Origin: Cepaea nemoralis
Taxonomy: Eukaryota > Mollusca > Gastropoda > Stylommatophora > Helicidae
Reading direction: 5' to 3'
Assembly (NCBI GenBank): GCA_014155875.1
Contig: JACEFZ010011669.1
Span: 1 to 64,000, forward strand
DNA length: 64,000 bases
Shown: in pieces, positions 46,261-56,517 of the stretch
Layout: each line of letters begins with the position of its first letter
How positions within the stretch are numbered: position 1 is the stretch's first letter
Made by a program: the position numbers and the translations under genes
The notes under the pieces: model-generated
Told to the model about the DNA's origin: nothing
What the model saw: only the letters and a program-made list of their open reading frames with translations
Databases searched by the model: none

Positions 46261-46964
46261 GAGGCAGTGTGGATGTGAATGTTGGATAGTGAGTACAGAA
46301 ATGTGGAAACTGTAGGCAGTTTTGATGTGGTTGTACAGAAGCCTGTTCAGATTACTGTGGACAGAAAACAAATGCAGAGAAACTGACAGCTGCAGTTGTG
46401 ATTAGATCCCGTCTACAAACCTTAAAGACAAGACAAATGAGATTTATGGGTTAGATTTCACTGCCTTGGGATTCACCCCATCTGGTTTGGTCTCTCACTA
46501 CAGAACGACAAACTACAAAATGTATTGCGTATCATCTCATCTTATCTTGTTCCTCTTGTAACATAATGTATCGGGTATCATCTCATCTCATTTTATCTTG
46601 TTCCTCTTGTATCTTGAGGTGTCGCAGTGAAGCATAAACAGTGGGAGAGTGCCCATTTATGGGCTTCATAAATCAAGATTCCCAGGCACTCTGTTATTCC
46701 CTCTGTCCATCATTTACATGGTTGGCCTCTTCTTCTGGTTCCATTTGGTTTACACATCATTGCTGTTTGTGGTATACAGTCAGTTGGTAGCCTAGTTATG
46801 TGGCCGAACTATTTCACTTGCTCCAGACTGCTCCAGATTTCTAATGAAATCTTGCAATGCTATTACCCCAACTTTAGTCCTGATTTCATAATTTTTCTCT
46901 TCTTGATACGTTGAGTATTCCTCTCAGAAATCTCATTTCCGCTGTTGTAATTTTTTGATATATT
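46261..46964. other. Decayed LINE-derived sequence
   Basis: 46261-46500 continues the plus-strand RT remnant (MWLYR, LLWTEN-like words). 46730-46950 read on the minus strand resembles an RT C-terminus (AEMRFLRGIL-like). No frame is intact. A 52-bp direct duplication with TATCATCTCATCT lies near 46525-46615. Confidence 0.45.
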
Positions 46965-47603
46965 AATAGACATATCAAGAAAACAGTAACATAGGTGATA
47001 TCAAAGAAAATGGTGAGACCAAAATGTGACATAGAGTGGATAATTTTAAATACCTAGGGTCATTTATAACATCAGATGGAAGATGTACAACAAAGATTAA
47101 GAGCAGTATAGGGCAGGAAAAAGCCGCATTTCAGAAAATGAAGAGTATCTTATGCAATAAGTCGCTATCAATGAATGTAAGAGAGTTCTGAAATTCTATA
47201 TAGAACCAGTTTTGCTGTATGGCAGCGAATCTTGGAATGAACAAATTAGGAAGAACTTAGAAGCAACAGAGATGTGGTTTTTTAGGCAGATGTTGTGAAT
47301 TCCTTGGACTGCCAGAGCAACTAACAATGACTACCTTAAAGAGGCTAATGAAACTAGAACATTATATACAACAATAAGAAAGAGACAAACAACTTGCTTT
47401 GGTCATATAATTAGAATAGAGGCATCATAGGAAAACACTGTGATGAGTGAAGAGACCAGTGAGGATAGAGACAGACCAAAAGAAATGATGCGGGATGGAC
47501 TGAGATGGTGGCATGGAGGAATATCAAGAACATCAAGAACATCAAGAACCAAGATCTAAGATCTGAGGAGAGACATGAACACCCATGCCAGTTGGCAGGG
47601 AAC

Positions 47604-47702
<99 letters not shown>
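46965..47702 (+). mobile_element. Family E-like LINE, 3' end
   Basis: Plus-strand copy of the RTE-like C-terminal region (homologous to 19590-20240 reversed), 5'-truncated and full of frame breaks. It ends in GCCAGTTGGCAGGGAACATG followed by (GAT)n at 47605-47700. Confidence 0.85.
47605..47700 (+). repeat. (GAT)n microsatellite, LINE tail
   Basis: About 32 uninterrupted GAT triplets form the tail of the LINE at 46965-47702. Polymethionine or polyisoleucine frames here are artefacts. Confidence 0.97.
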
Positions 47703-47829
47703 CAACATTCTGAAAGTTCACACAAATAATTAAAAAACAATGCTAACATCATAGAACACATAACAATGCTAACATCATAGAACTACTTCCACAATTTCTC
47801 AATGTTTGTATTCCTCAAATGTGTCTCAC

Positions 47830-47992
47830 CTTCCTTACACAGATGCACTTTTTCCTTCAGTTCCTCAATATGCTTTTCAACACAGGAGATGTGCTCCACA
47901 TCCAAGTTGCCGCAGATCTGTAGGACATACTCTTTCGCTTCGTCATCATTTTTTGCATTACCCACACCAATGGATGCTGTCAGACCCACAAT
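47830..47992 (-). CDS. RLR exon: motif III
   Basis: 163 bp, phase 0 in (acceptor CTTTCAG) and phase 1 out (donor GTGAGA). It encodes IVGLTASIGVGNAKNDDEAK with motif III (GLTAS), then ICGNLDVEHISCVEKHIEEL. The NLD...HIEEL pattern is strongly RLR-like. The preceding exon ends LPQ, giving the usual PQ(I/V)GLTAS sequence across the splice. Confidence 0.95.
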
Positions 47993-48181
47993 CTGAAAGC
48001 AGATCAGAATCAAATGTCAGGCAGATATTATGGCCATCTTTCCTGTGAAATAACAGGTATATGAGAAACACCTGCCATTAATGTCCATTTTAAGCTGCTT
48101 GATTGGACCTCTGCTATCTTAAGACACTTCATGAATTTGCTTTCATGTGATGGAGATATGTCTTTGCAGGTCTGTAACCAG

Positions 48182-48420
48182 GGGTCTCTGTGGCTAAGGG
48201 CTTGTGAACGCGGTTTGTGAGCCCGTATACCCGGGTTCGAATCACAGCGGTGGCTGGTTTTTTCGAAAAAGGTATAGGAGCCGGTCGTTCAGAATGCAAT
48301 GGCAAACTACTGAACGTAACATTTGCCCAGGAATCACGAACAGCGAAAATGCTGGGGTTGACTGCTACGTCCTGTGAAGGACATGCAATTTTAAAAAAAA
48401 CCAGGAAGAGGTCCCATCAT
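48182..48420 (+). mobile_element. tRNA-derived SINE
   Basis: The head (48182-48258) looks like a tRNA: TGGCTAAGGGC fits polymerase III box A and GGGTTCGAATCA fits box B about 40 bases later. A conserved body (GCAATGGCAAACTACTGAAC) and a tail with an A run (about 48391-48399) follow. The related copy is at 16440-16636. Confidence 0.88.
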
Positions 48421-48519
48421 CATTAATAGGTCACAATGAAAGTGGTGTATCTTCTAAGTCATGAAATTAGATTCATGATAACCTGAACACACTCGAGTGT
48501 ATGGTCACAACATCTAGGT

Positions 48520-48765
48520 ATACAAATTCATAAGGTAAAGGCAGACAGTGAGAATAAATCAAGCAAAGGATAAAACATAGGGACAGAGACAGGTAATTAG
48601 AATAAATCAAGTAAATGATAAAACATAGGGACAGAGACAGGTAATTAGAATAAATCAAGCAAATGATAAAACATAGGGACAAAGTCAGATAGTGAGAATA
48701 AATCAGCTAATAATAAAACATAGGGCAAAGACAGGTAATGAGAATAAATCAAGTAAATGATAGCT
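48520..48765. repeat. 48-bp tandem repeat
   Basis: Five units of GAGAATAAATCAAGTAAATG, ATAAAACATAGGGACA and GAGACAGGTAAT, slightly diverged. Confidence 0.88.
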
Positions 48766-48883
48766 ACCACTAACATATCAGCAGCAATATATTTTGATAG
48801 TGCTGAACTCTTGCTTCAGAGCAGTGCGTCACTTATGATGGTCTTCGCAGGAGTGACGATTTCTTCAACTGTTCTTTCACTTC

Positions 48884-49283
48884 TGTTTAGTTTAGTTTAG
48901 TTGACGGATCAACATCATGGCACACGGATGTAACCCATAAGTGCTCCATTCTACTCCTAACTCAAGCCTGAGTCCAGAGAATCTCAGCTCAATGCACGAA
49001 CTCTGTTGCACCAGTGAGGATCCTGAAATGCTTTGGGTAGACTTTTTACTCAAAATGTTACCTGGGCAATGCCATTAGGCTACTCTTTTTCGATTTCCAA
49101 CTGCCAAGGGATTTTTTACGTGCGCAACAATACCCACATGCGTCCGATCTCTCTACCCAGAGACCAGGGGAAATTTAGTGACTAGAAGTCCACATGAAAA
49201 CATCCCAGTCCTCACAGGGGTTTGAACTCGGGACCTCCAGCACTCGAGGCAAACACTGTACCTCGAGGCCACTCAGCCCCTTT
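48884..49283 (-). mobile_element. tRNA-derived SINE with LINE-like tail
   Basis: On the minus strand the head starts GGGGCTGAGTGGCCTCGAGG (box A) and has GGTCCCGAGTTCAAACC (box B). The body has ACGTAAAAAATCCCTTGGCA and GAAAAAGAGTAG. The end is GAGCACTTATGGGTTACATC...GATCCGTCAACTAAACTAAAC. That 3' tail resembles the family I LINE 3' end, as expected for a SINE moved by that LINE's machinery. Confidence 0.88.
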
Positions 49284-49473
49284 TTCCTGTGTTAATTTAA
49301 AGTTCACAATTCGCCCAAAGCGTATTGCGCACCCAAGCACAAAAAGAGCTAACTTTTGGCTCTTGACACTGAACATGTCAATACATTACAAGGGCCATTA
49401 TGAGAAACAAGTGTTAACATGCGCTTACTAAAGGAGCAGTACCACAGTAACTTACCATGCATGTCGTCATAGG

Positions 49474-51235
49474 CAATGTGTTGACATGCCACTGTACTGT
49501 GACATGCCCACATGTGTTGACTTGCCATTGTACTGTGACATGCCCACATGTGTTGACTTGCCAGTGTACTGTGACATGCCCACATGTGTTGACTTGCCAT
49601 TGTACTGTGACATGCCCACATGTGTTGACTTGCCATTGTACTGTGACATGCCCACATGTGTTGACTTGCCATTGTACTGTGACATGCCCACATGTGTTGA
49701 CTTGCCATTGTACTGTGACATGCCCACATGTGTTGACTTGCCATTGTACTGTGACATGCCACATGTGTTGACTTGCCATTGTACTGTGACATGCCCACAT
49801 GTGATGACTTGCCATTGTACTGTGACATGCCCACATGTGTTGACTTGCCATTGTACTGTGACATGCCCACATGTTTTGACTAGCCATTGTACTGTGACAT
49901 GCCCACATGTGTTGACTTGCCATTGTATTGTGACATGCCCACATGTAATGACTTGCCATTGTACTGTGACATGCCCACATGTGTTGACTTGCCATTGTAC
50001 TGTGACATGCCCACATGTGTTGACTTGCCATTGTACTGTGACATGCCCACATGTGATGACTTGCCATTGTACTGTGACATGCCCACATGTGTTGACTTGC
50101 ATTGTACTGTGACATGCCCACATGTGTTGACTTGCCATTGTACTGTGACATGCCCACATGTGTTGACTTGCCATTGTACTGTGACATGCCCACATGTGTT
50201 GACTTGCCATTGTACTGTGACATGCCCACATGTGTTGACTTGCCATTGTACTGTGACATGCCCACATGTGTTGACTTGCCATTGTACTGTGACATGCCCA
50301 CATGTTTTGACTAGCCATTGTACTGTGACATGCCCACATGTGTTGACTTGCCATTGTATTGTGACATGCCCACATGTAATGACTTGCCATTGTACTGTGA
50401 CATGCCCACATGTGTTGACTTGCCATTGTACTGTGACATGCCCACATGTGTTGACTTGCCATTGTACTGTGACATGCCCACATGTGTTGACTTGCCATTG
50501 TACTGTGACATGCCCACATGTGTTGACTTGCCATTGTACTGTGACATGCCCACATGTGATGACTTGCCATTGTACTGTGACATGCCCACATGTGTTGACT
50601 TGCCATTGTACTGTGACATGCCCACATGTTTTGACTAGCCATTGTACTGTGACATGCCCACATGTGTTGACTTGCCATTTGTATTGTGACATGCCCACAT
50701 GTAATGACTTGCCATTGTACTGTGGACATGCCCACATGTGTTGACTTGCCATTGTACTGTGACATGCCCACATGTGTTGACTTGCCATTGTACTGTGACA
50801 TGCCCACATGTGATGACTTGCCATTGTACTGTGACATGCCCACATGTGTTGACTTGCCATTGTACTGTGACATGCCCACATGTGTTGACTTGCCATTGTA
50901 CTGTGACATGCCCACATGTGTTGACTTTGCCATTGTACTGTGACATGCCCACATGTGTTGACTTGCCATTGTACTGTGACATGCCCACATGTGTTGACTT
51001 GCCATTGTACTGTGACATGCCCACATGTGATGACTAGCCATTATACTGTGACATGCACAGTTGTTGACTCACCATTATACTGTGACATGCCCACATGTGT
51101 TGACTTGCCATTGTACTGTGACATGCCCACATGTGTTGACTTGCCATTGTACTGTGACATGCCCAGATGTGTTGACTCACTGTTGTACTGTGACATGCAC
51201 AGGTGTGTTGACTCGTCACTGCATTGTGAATTGGT
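49474..51235. repeat. 36-bp minisatellite with higher-order blocks
   Basis: About 48 units of CCATTGTACTGTGACATGCC plus CACATGTGTTGACTTG. The variants TTTTGACTAG and AATGACTTG recur together at about 49873, 50305 and 50628, spaced 12 and 9 units apart. This shows block duplication. Long frames on both strands (up to 524 codons) are artefacts of the 36-bp length. Confidence 0.96.
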
Positions 51236-51240
51236 GTTTG

Positions 51241-51965
51241 TTTTTATCGTTTAACATCCTCATTATCGAGGCAGATCTAGGTTTCCTGTCCAAAAATGTC
51301 CCCAATCCCAGTGTTTTAATATGATGTTGTCAAGGATAGCAGTTTGTTGCTTGTAGTCAAGTTTATTATGTGTGACCAAACTGATCTTTATGCCTCACCG
51401 ATGATGAGGACGGAGCATGTATGTGAATGTCCCAAGTGCTGTGATATCAATGTTTAACTCAACTCGACACATCTAATGTCAGCCTGGTATATTAACTCTC
51501 CGAATGTTCAGTGCTTCAGCATGAACAAACAAGCTCTGATTTCTCAGTTTTCACTATTTCATTTAGCAGTGCTGCTACGCATTTTACTGAAGACTTTCTA
51601 GATATTAACAACCCTTTTATTATCATGAGTGAATGTAGGGTGACTTTTGAGACGATAGACTGTGTACAAGTCTGTTGTTTCTCAATTGTCGCACACTTTT
51701 CACAGACCAAGAAGCGATGTCTGTCTACTTTGTATTTGTGTGATAGTAGTGCATCTTGTGATAGTAGTGCATCTTGTAACTGTACTATATTTTCTAACTA
51801 ACCACAAAGCTGTACTATCAAAATGTGAGTGTAGAAATCTCTTTACAAATAACAGAATTACAAGATTGAGTGGAATATCAAGATGAATTATAGAACAAAT
51901 TTGCTCTCCAAAGAACTGTAGAAAAGAAGAAAAAACCTAATTAATGACAGAAATAAAATGTGTAC
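51241..51965. other. Intron, nothing recognised
   Basis: No coding similarity. The short GATAGTAGTGCATCTTGT duplication near 51743-51778 is the only local repeat. Confidence 0.5.
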
Positions 51966-52243
51966 CTGTGGTAATGTGGTGTTTGTCGATTCATGTTGGT
52001 TTCTGGCTTTTCTAATGTCCTCTTTTCTCTTAAGGTAATAACGCATGAGCATATTGTATGGTTCTTCCTTTCGGGCATGATGGCACTCATCAAACACCAG
52101 CATCGAGAACATGTCTAGTTGCTCCTGGCCATTCCTGATGAGATGATTTTCTAGATACGAGGGGTCATAACGATGACATCAACATCAGGTATCACAAGAT
52201 CCAGTTGCAAGCTGTTTCTGTCCTCCCCAGTCACACTGACAAC
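51966..52243 (-). CDS. RLR exon: motif II (DECH), frameshifted
   Basis: 278 bp, both borders in phase 0 (acceptor TTTCAAG, donor GTACAC), so the expected length is 279. The first part reads VVSVTGEDRNSLQLDLVIPD then DVIVMTPR. An in-frame TAG would follow, but shifting one base gives YLENHLIRNGQEQLDMFSML, VFDECHHARKEEPYNMLMRY and TTLPQ, exactly the RLR sequence. One base is therefore missing between about 52155 and 52161. DECH is motif II, the ATP-hydrolysing box. Either the gene is damaged here or the assembly has a base error. Confidence 0.93.
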
Positions 52244-52364
52244 CTTGAAATGACATATACAATATAATATAACATAACATAATGTAATGTAATGCAATGT
52301 AATTAGGGCTGCGGAAACTGTAGACTGTAAATTGCAAATTGCGGAAATTGCTGTGGTATTGTAG

Positions 52365-54695
52365 CATGGCTGCTACAAAACAATGACATTCTATCAATGA
52401 GGGGTCAACATGGCTGCTACAATACAATGACATTCTATCAATGAGGGGTCAACATGGCTGCTACAATACAATGACATTCTTGCAATGAGGGGTCAGCATG
52501 GCTGCTACAAAACAATTACATTCTAACAATGAAGGGTCAGCATGGCTGCTACAATACAATGATATTCTAACAATGAGGGGTCAACATGGCTGCTACATTA
52601 CAATGACATTCTAACAATGAGGGGTCAGCATGGCTGCTACAATACAATGACATTCTAACAATGAGGGGTCAGCATGGCTGCTACAATACAATGACATTCT
52701 ATCAATGAGGGATCAACATGGCTGCTACAATACAATGACATTCTATCAATGACGGGTCAGCATGTCTGCTACAATACAATGATATTCTAACAATGAGATT
52801 TGCAGCATGTCTGCTACAATACAATGACATTCTATCAATGAGGGATCAACATGGCTGCTACAATACAATGACATTCTATCAATGAGGGATCAACATGGCT
52901 GCTACAATACAATGACATTCTATCAATGACGGGTCAGCATGTCTGCTACAATACAATGACATTCTAACAATGAGATTTGCAGCATGGCTGCTACAATACA
53001 ATGACATTCTATCAATGAGGGATCAGCATGGCTGCTATAATACAATGACATTCTAACAATGAGGGGTCAACATGGCTGCTACAATACAATGACATTCTAA
53101 CAATGAGGGAGTCAGAATGGCTGCTACAATACAATGACATTCTAACAATGAGGGGTCAACATGGCTGCTACAATACAATGACATTCTAACAATGAGGGAG
53201 TCAGCATGGCTGCTACAATACAATGACATTCTAACAATGAGGGGTCAACATGGCTGCTACAATACAATGACATTCTATCAATGAGGGAGTCAGTAAGGCT
53301 GCTACAATACAATGACATTCTAGCAATGAGGGAGTCAGTAAGGCTGCTACAATACAATGACGTTCTAACAATGAGGGGTCAACATGGCTGCTACAATACA
53401 ATGACATTCTAGCAATGAGGGAGTCAGCATGGCTGCTACAATACAATGACATTCTATCAATGAGGGAGTCAGTAAGGCTGCTACAATACAATGACATTCT
53501 AACAATGAGGGATCAACATGGCTGCTACAATACAATGACATTCTAGCAATGAGGGAGTCAGTAAGGCTGCTACAATACAATGACATTCTAACAATGAGGG
53601 GTCAACATGGCTGCTACAATACAATGACATTCTATCAATGAGGGAGTCAGCATGGCTGCTATAATACAATGACATTCTAACAATGAGGGGTCAACATGGC
53701 TGCTACAATACAATGACATTCTATCAATGAGGGAGTCAGCATGGCTGCTATAATACAATGACCTTCTATCAATGAGGGAGTCAGCATGGCTGCTATAATA
53801 CAATGACATTCTAACAATGAGGGGTCAACATGGCTGCTACAATACAATGACATTCTATCAATGAGGGAGTCAGCATGGCTGCTACAATACAATGACATTC
53901 TATCAATGAGGGAGTCAGTAAGGCTGCTACAATACAATGACATTCTAACAATGAGGGGTCAACATGGCTGCTACAATACAATGACATTCTAGCAATGAGG
54001 GGTCAACATGGCTGCTACAATACAATGACATTCTAGCAATGAGGGAGTCAGTAAGGCTGCTACAATACAATGACATTCTAACAATGAGGGGTCAACATGG
54101 CTGCTACAATACAATGACATTCTAGTAATGAGGGAGTCAGTAAGGCTGCTACAGTACAATGACATTCTAACAATGAGGGGTCAACATGGCTGCTACAATA
54201 CAATGACATTCTAGCAATGAGGGAGTCAGTAAGGCTGCTACAATACAATGACATTCTAACAATGAGGGGTCAACATGGCTGCTACAATACAATGACATTC
54301 TAGCAATGAGGGAGTCAGTAAGGCTGCTACAGTACAATGACATTCTAACAATGAGGGGTCAACATGGCTGCTACAATACAATGACATTCTAGCAATGAGG
54401 GAGTCAGTAAGGCTGCTACAGTACAATGACATTCTAACAATGAGGGGTCAACATGGCTGCTACAATACAATGACATTCTAGCAATGAGGGAGTCAGTAAG
54501 GCTGCTACAATACAATGACATTCTAACAATGAGGGGTCAACATGGCTGCTACAATACAATGACATTCTAGCAATGAGGGAGTCAGTAAGGCTGCTACAGT
54601 ACAATGACATTCTAACAATGAGGGGTCAACATGGCTGCTACAATACAATGACATTCTAGCAATGAGGGAGTCAGTAAGGCTGCTACAGTACAATG
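52365..54695. repeat. 44/45-bp minisatellite with dimeric blocks
   Basis: Units of CATGGCTGCTACAATACAAT, GACATTCTA(A/T/G)CAATGAGG and GGTCAA. A 45-bp variant ends in GAGTCAGTAAGG. From about 53940 the 44- and 45-bp forms alternate strictly, giving an 89-bp higher-order unit repeated about eight times. Confidence 0.96.
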
Positions 54696-54699
54696 CATT

Positions 54700-55096
54700 A
54701 TTTGTAAAGATGGGTTTTAATGTTGCTGTGATTGCTCTAACTAGTTATGTTGTCTCCTATGTCCTTCTTTGTCTAATTCTGTCCTAATTTCTTGTATCCC
54801 TCTCTGTAAAGGCCTATTATAAAGTGCTATGTATTCACCCATTGCAAGTTAAGAACTCAGAAGTGTCACTAGCATGAATTTTTCAGTTGTCAGGAAACTT
54901 CTGCCAATAAACTGAACATTTATGTCAAATAGAAGTCCCAAACATATGCAGATATGTCATGTCTGCTAACATTTGAAGAAAATTGAAGCAGATTGGCAGG
55001 TTCATGCCACCAAAGTAAAGTTAAATATCAGTCTATTCCCTGGAACAGACAAGTTCAGTGTTTAAACTCAACTACCTTGTTCTAAAAAGAACCTAC
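54700..55096. other. Intron, nothing recognised
   Basis: No coding similarity and no repeat visible. Confidence 0.5.
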
Positions 55097-55197
55097 CTTA
55101 AACTTTGGAGTAAGAGAATCCTGAAGAACTTGGTACTGCTGCATGACAAGAGGAACCGTTCTAGCAAAGAATATCACCTTCCTTGACAAGTTCACGT
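55097..55197 (-). CDS. RLR exon: motif Ia
   Basis: 101 bp, too short to stand out as an open frame. Phase 1 in (acceptor GTCATCAG), phase 0 out (donor GTAGGT). It encodes VNLSRKVIFFARTVPLVMQQ then YQVLQDSLTPKFK. The KVIFFARTVPL block is motif Ia of RLR helicases. Joins correctly to 60127 and 52243. Confidence 0.93.
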
Positions 55198-55561
55198 CTG
55201 ATGACAGTGAAAACAACAAGACAAAAAGTATTCATATATTATTATTTTTGTTTATTTTCTTTCTCACAGCTGCAAAGCTTTTATTTTTTCTAAATGCAAT
55301 ATCTTATGATATCACACATCATCAAACTGACATATTACTTATTTTAGTGTTCTGTATTAGATTTGTAAAACCCATTTCATAATGTAAAGTTTAGTTCCAA
55401 CCCACACCACAATATCCATTGCCAGACCAGGTAAATTGCAGAATGCCAATCTTATTGTGATCAGCAAGAAAGACTCTTCATCCTTCATACATTCCCCAAC
55501 TTCATGCACTGTTATATCCATGATGTTCATAATGTCCCATTACCTCGTCGTGTTGGCCAAC

Positions 55562-55824
55562 CGTGGCTTCTATTGCTACTGACTCTACATTACTCCCCTG
55601 TGACATCTATTGCTATTGTCCCTACATTACTCCCCTGTGACATCTATTGCTATTGTTCTCTACATTGCTCCCCTGTGACATCTATTGCTATTGTCTCTAC
55701 ATTACTCCCCTGTGGCTTCTATTGTTATTGTCTCTACATTACTCCCCTGTGACATCTATTGCTATTGTCTCTACATTGCTCCCCTGTGACATCTATTGCT
55801 ATTGTCTCTACATTACTCCCCTGT
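55562..55824. repeat. 37-bp minisatellite, left part
   Basis: About seven units of CTATTGCTATTGTCTCTACA plus TTACTCCCCTGTGACAT. Continues at 56518. Confidence 0.94.
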
Positions 55825-56446
55825 AAGCTTACTGCCAAAACAAAAGTCCTTGTCTATCAAGCCTGTGTCCTTAGTACTCTTCTCTATGGCAGTGAAACCT
55901 GGACAACTTACTCACACCAAGAGAACAATTTAAACAGCTTTCATATGCGGTGTCTGCGAAGAATTCTTGGTATTAAGTGGCAAGACAAAATCACAAATAC
56001 TGAAGTATTGGAAAGATCAGGTTGTGTGACAGTTTATTCCATGCTCAGTCTTCGTAGACTTAGATGGATAGGACATCTTAGGAGGATGGATGATGGTAGA
56101 ATACCAAAGGATATCTTTTTTTGGTGAATTACAGATGGGTAAGAGATCTCAGGGTCGGCCTCTACTACGATACAAAGATGTGTGTAAGCGGGACATGATT
56201 GATACAGGCATTGATAATGCACATTGGGAGCAAGTCGCCGCTGAACGTGTTGCGTGGAGGGCAAATATCAGAAATGGAATAAAGTCAAAGGAGAAAATTA
56301 TTGCAGAAAAGTCACACACCAAGCGTTTGAGACGTAAGATGGTGCATGATGGTGGAAATGACCACGTGTTCACATGCACCCACTGTGAACGGACATTTAC
56401 AGCGCAAATTGGCCTTATCAGTCACACTCGCTACCGCCATAGTTAA
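55825..56446 (+). pseudogene. RT C-terminus with C2H2 finger
   Basis: 55825-56127 encodes LLYGSETWTTY, MRCLRRILGIKWQDKITNTE, RLRWIGHLRRMDDGRIPKDI; a one-base indel in a T run near 56120 shifts to the frame 56090-56446. That carries MGKRSQGRPLLRYKD, HWEQVAAERVAWRA and the C2H2 finger CTHCERTFTAQIGLISHTRY ending in RH. It shows the same finger as family C, with the same spacing. Confidence 0.9.
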
Positions 56447-56517
56447 AAGTTATTATGCCTTTTTAGAGCACAAACTATCGTCTGTCAAGACGGCAAGGTG
56501 CCAATGATGATGATGAC
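55825..56517 (+). mobile_element. Zinc-finger LINE 3' end (family B)
   Basis: Plus-strand, 5'-truncated relative of 17841-19008, lying within the 37-bp array. It starts in the RT thumb (KLTAKTKVLVYQACVLSTLL) and ends with CAAGACGGCAAGGTGCCAAT and (GAT)n. Confidence 0.92.

Noticed and set aside
47411..47761. Polyisoleucine or polymethionine frames
   Set aside because: They come from the (GAT)n LINE tail.
48182..48258. Possible tRNA gene
   Set aside because: Box A and box B are present but the acceptor stem does not pair well and a SINE body and tail follow, with a second copy at 16440.
49414..51041. Open frames of up to 524 codons on both strands
   Set aside because: Translations of the 36-bp minisatellite, with the same peptide repeated and no unique domain.
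49474..51235. Possible CRISPR-like array (36-bp repeats)
   Set aside because: There are no unique spacers; units are head-to-tail with no intervening sequence, and the context is animal DNA.
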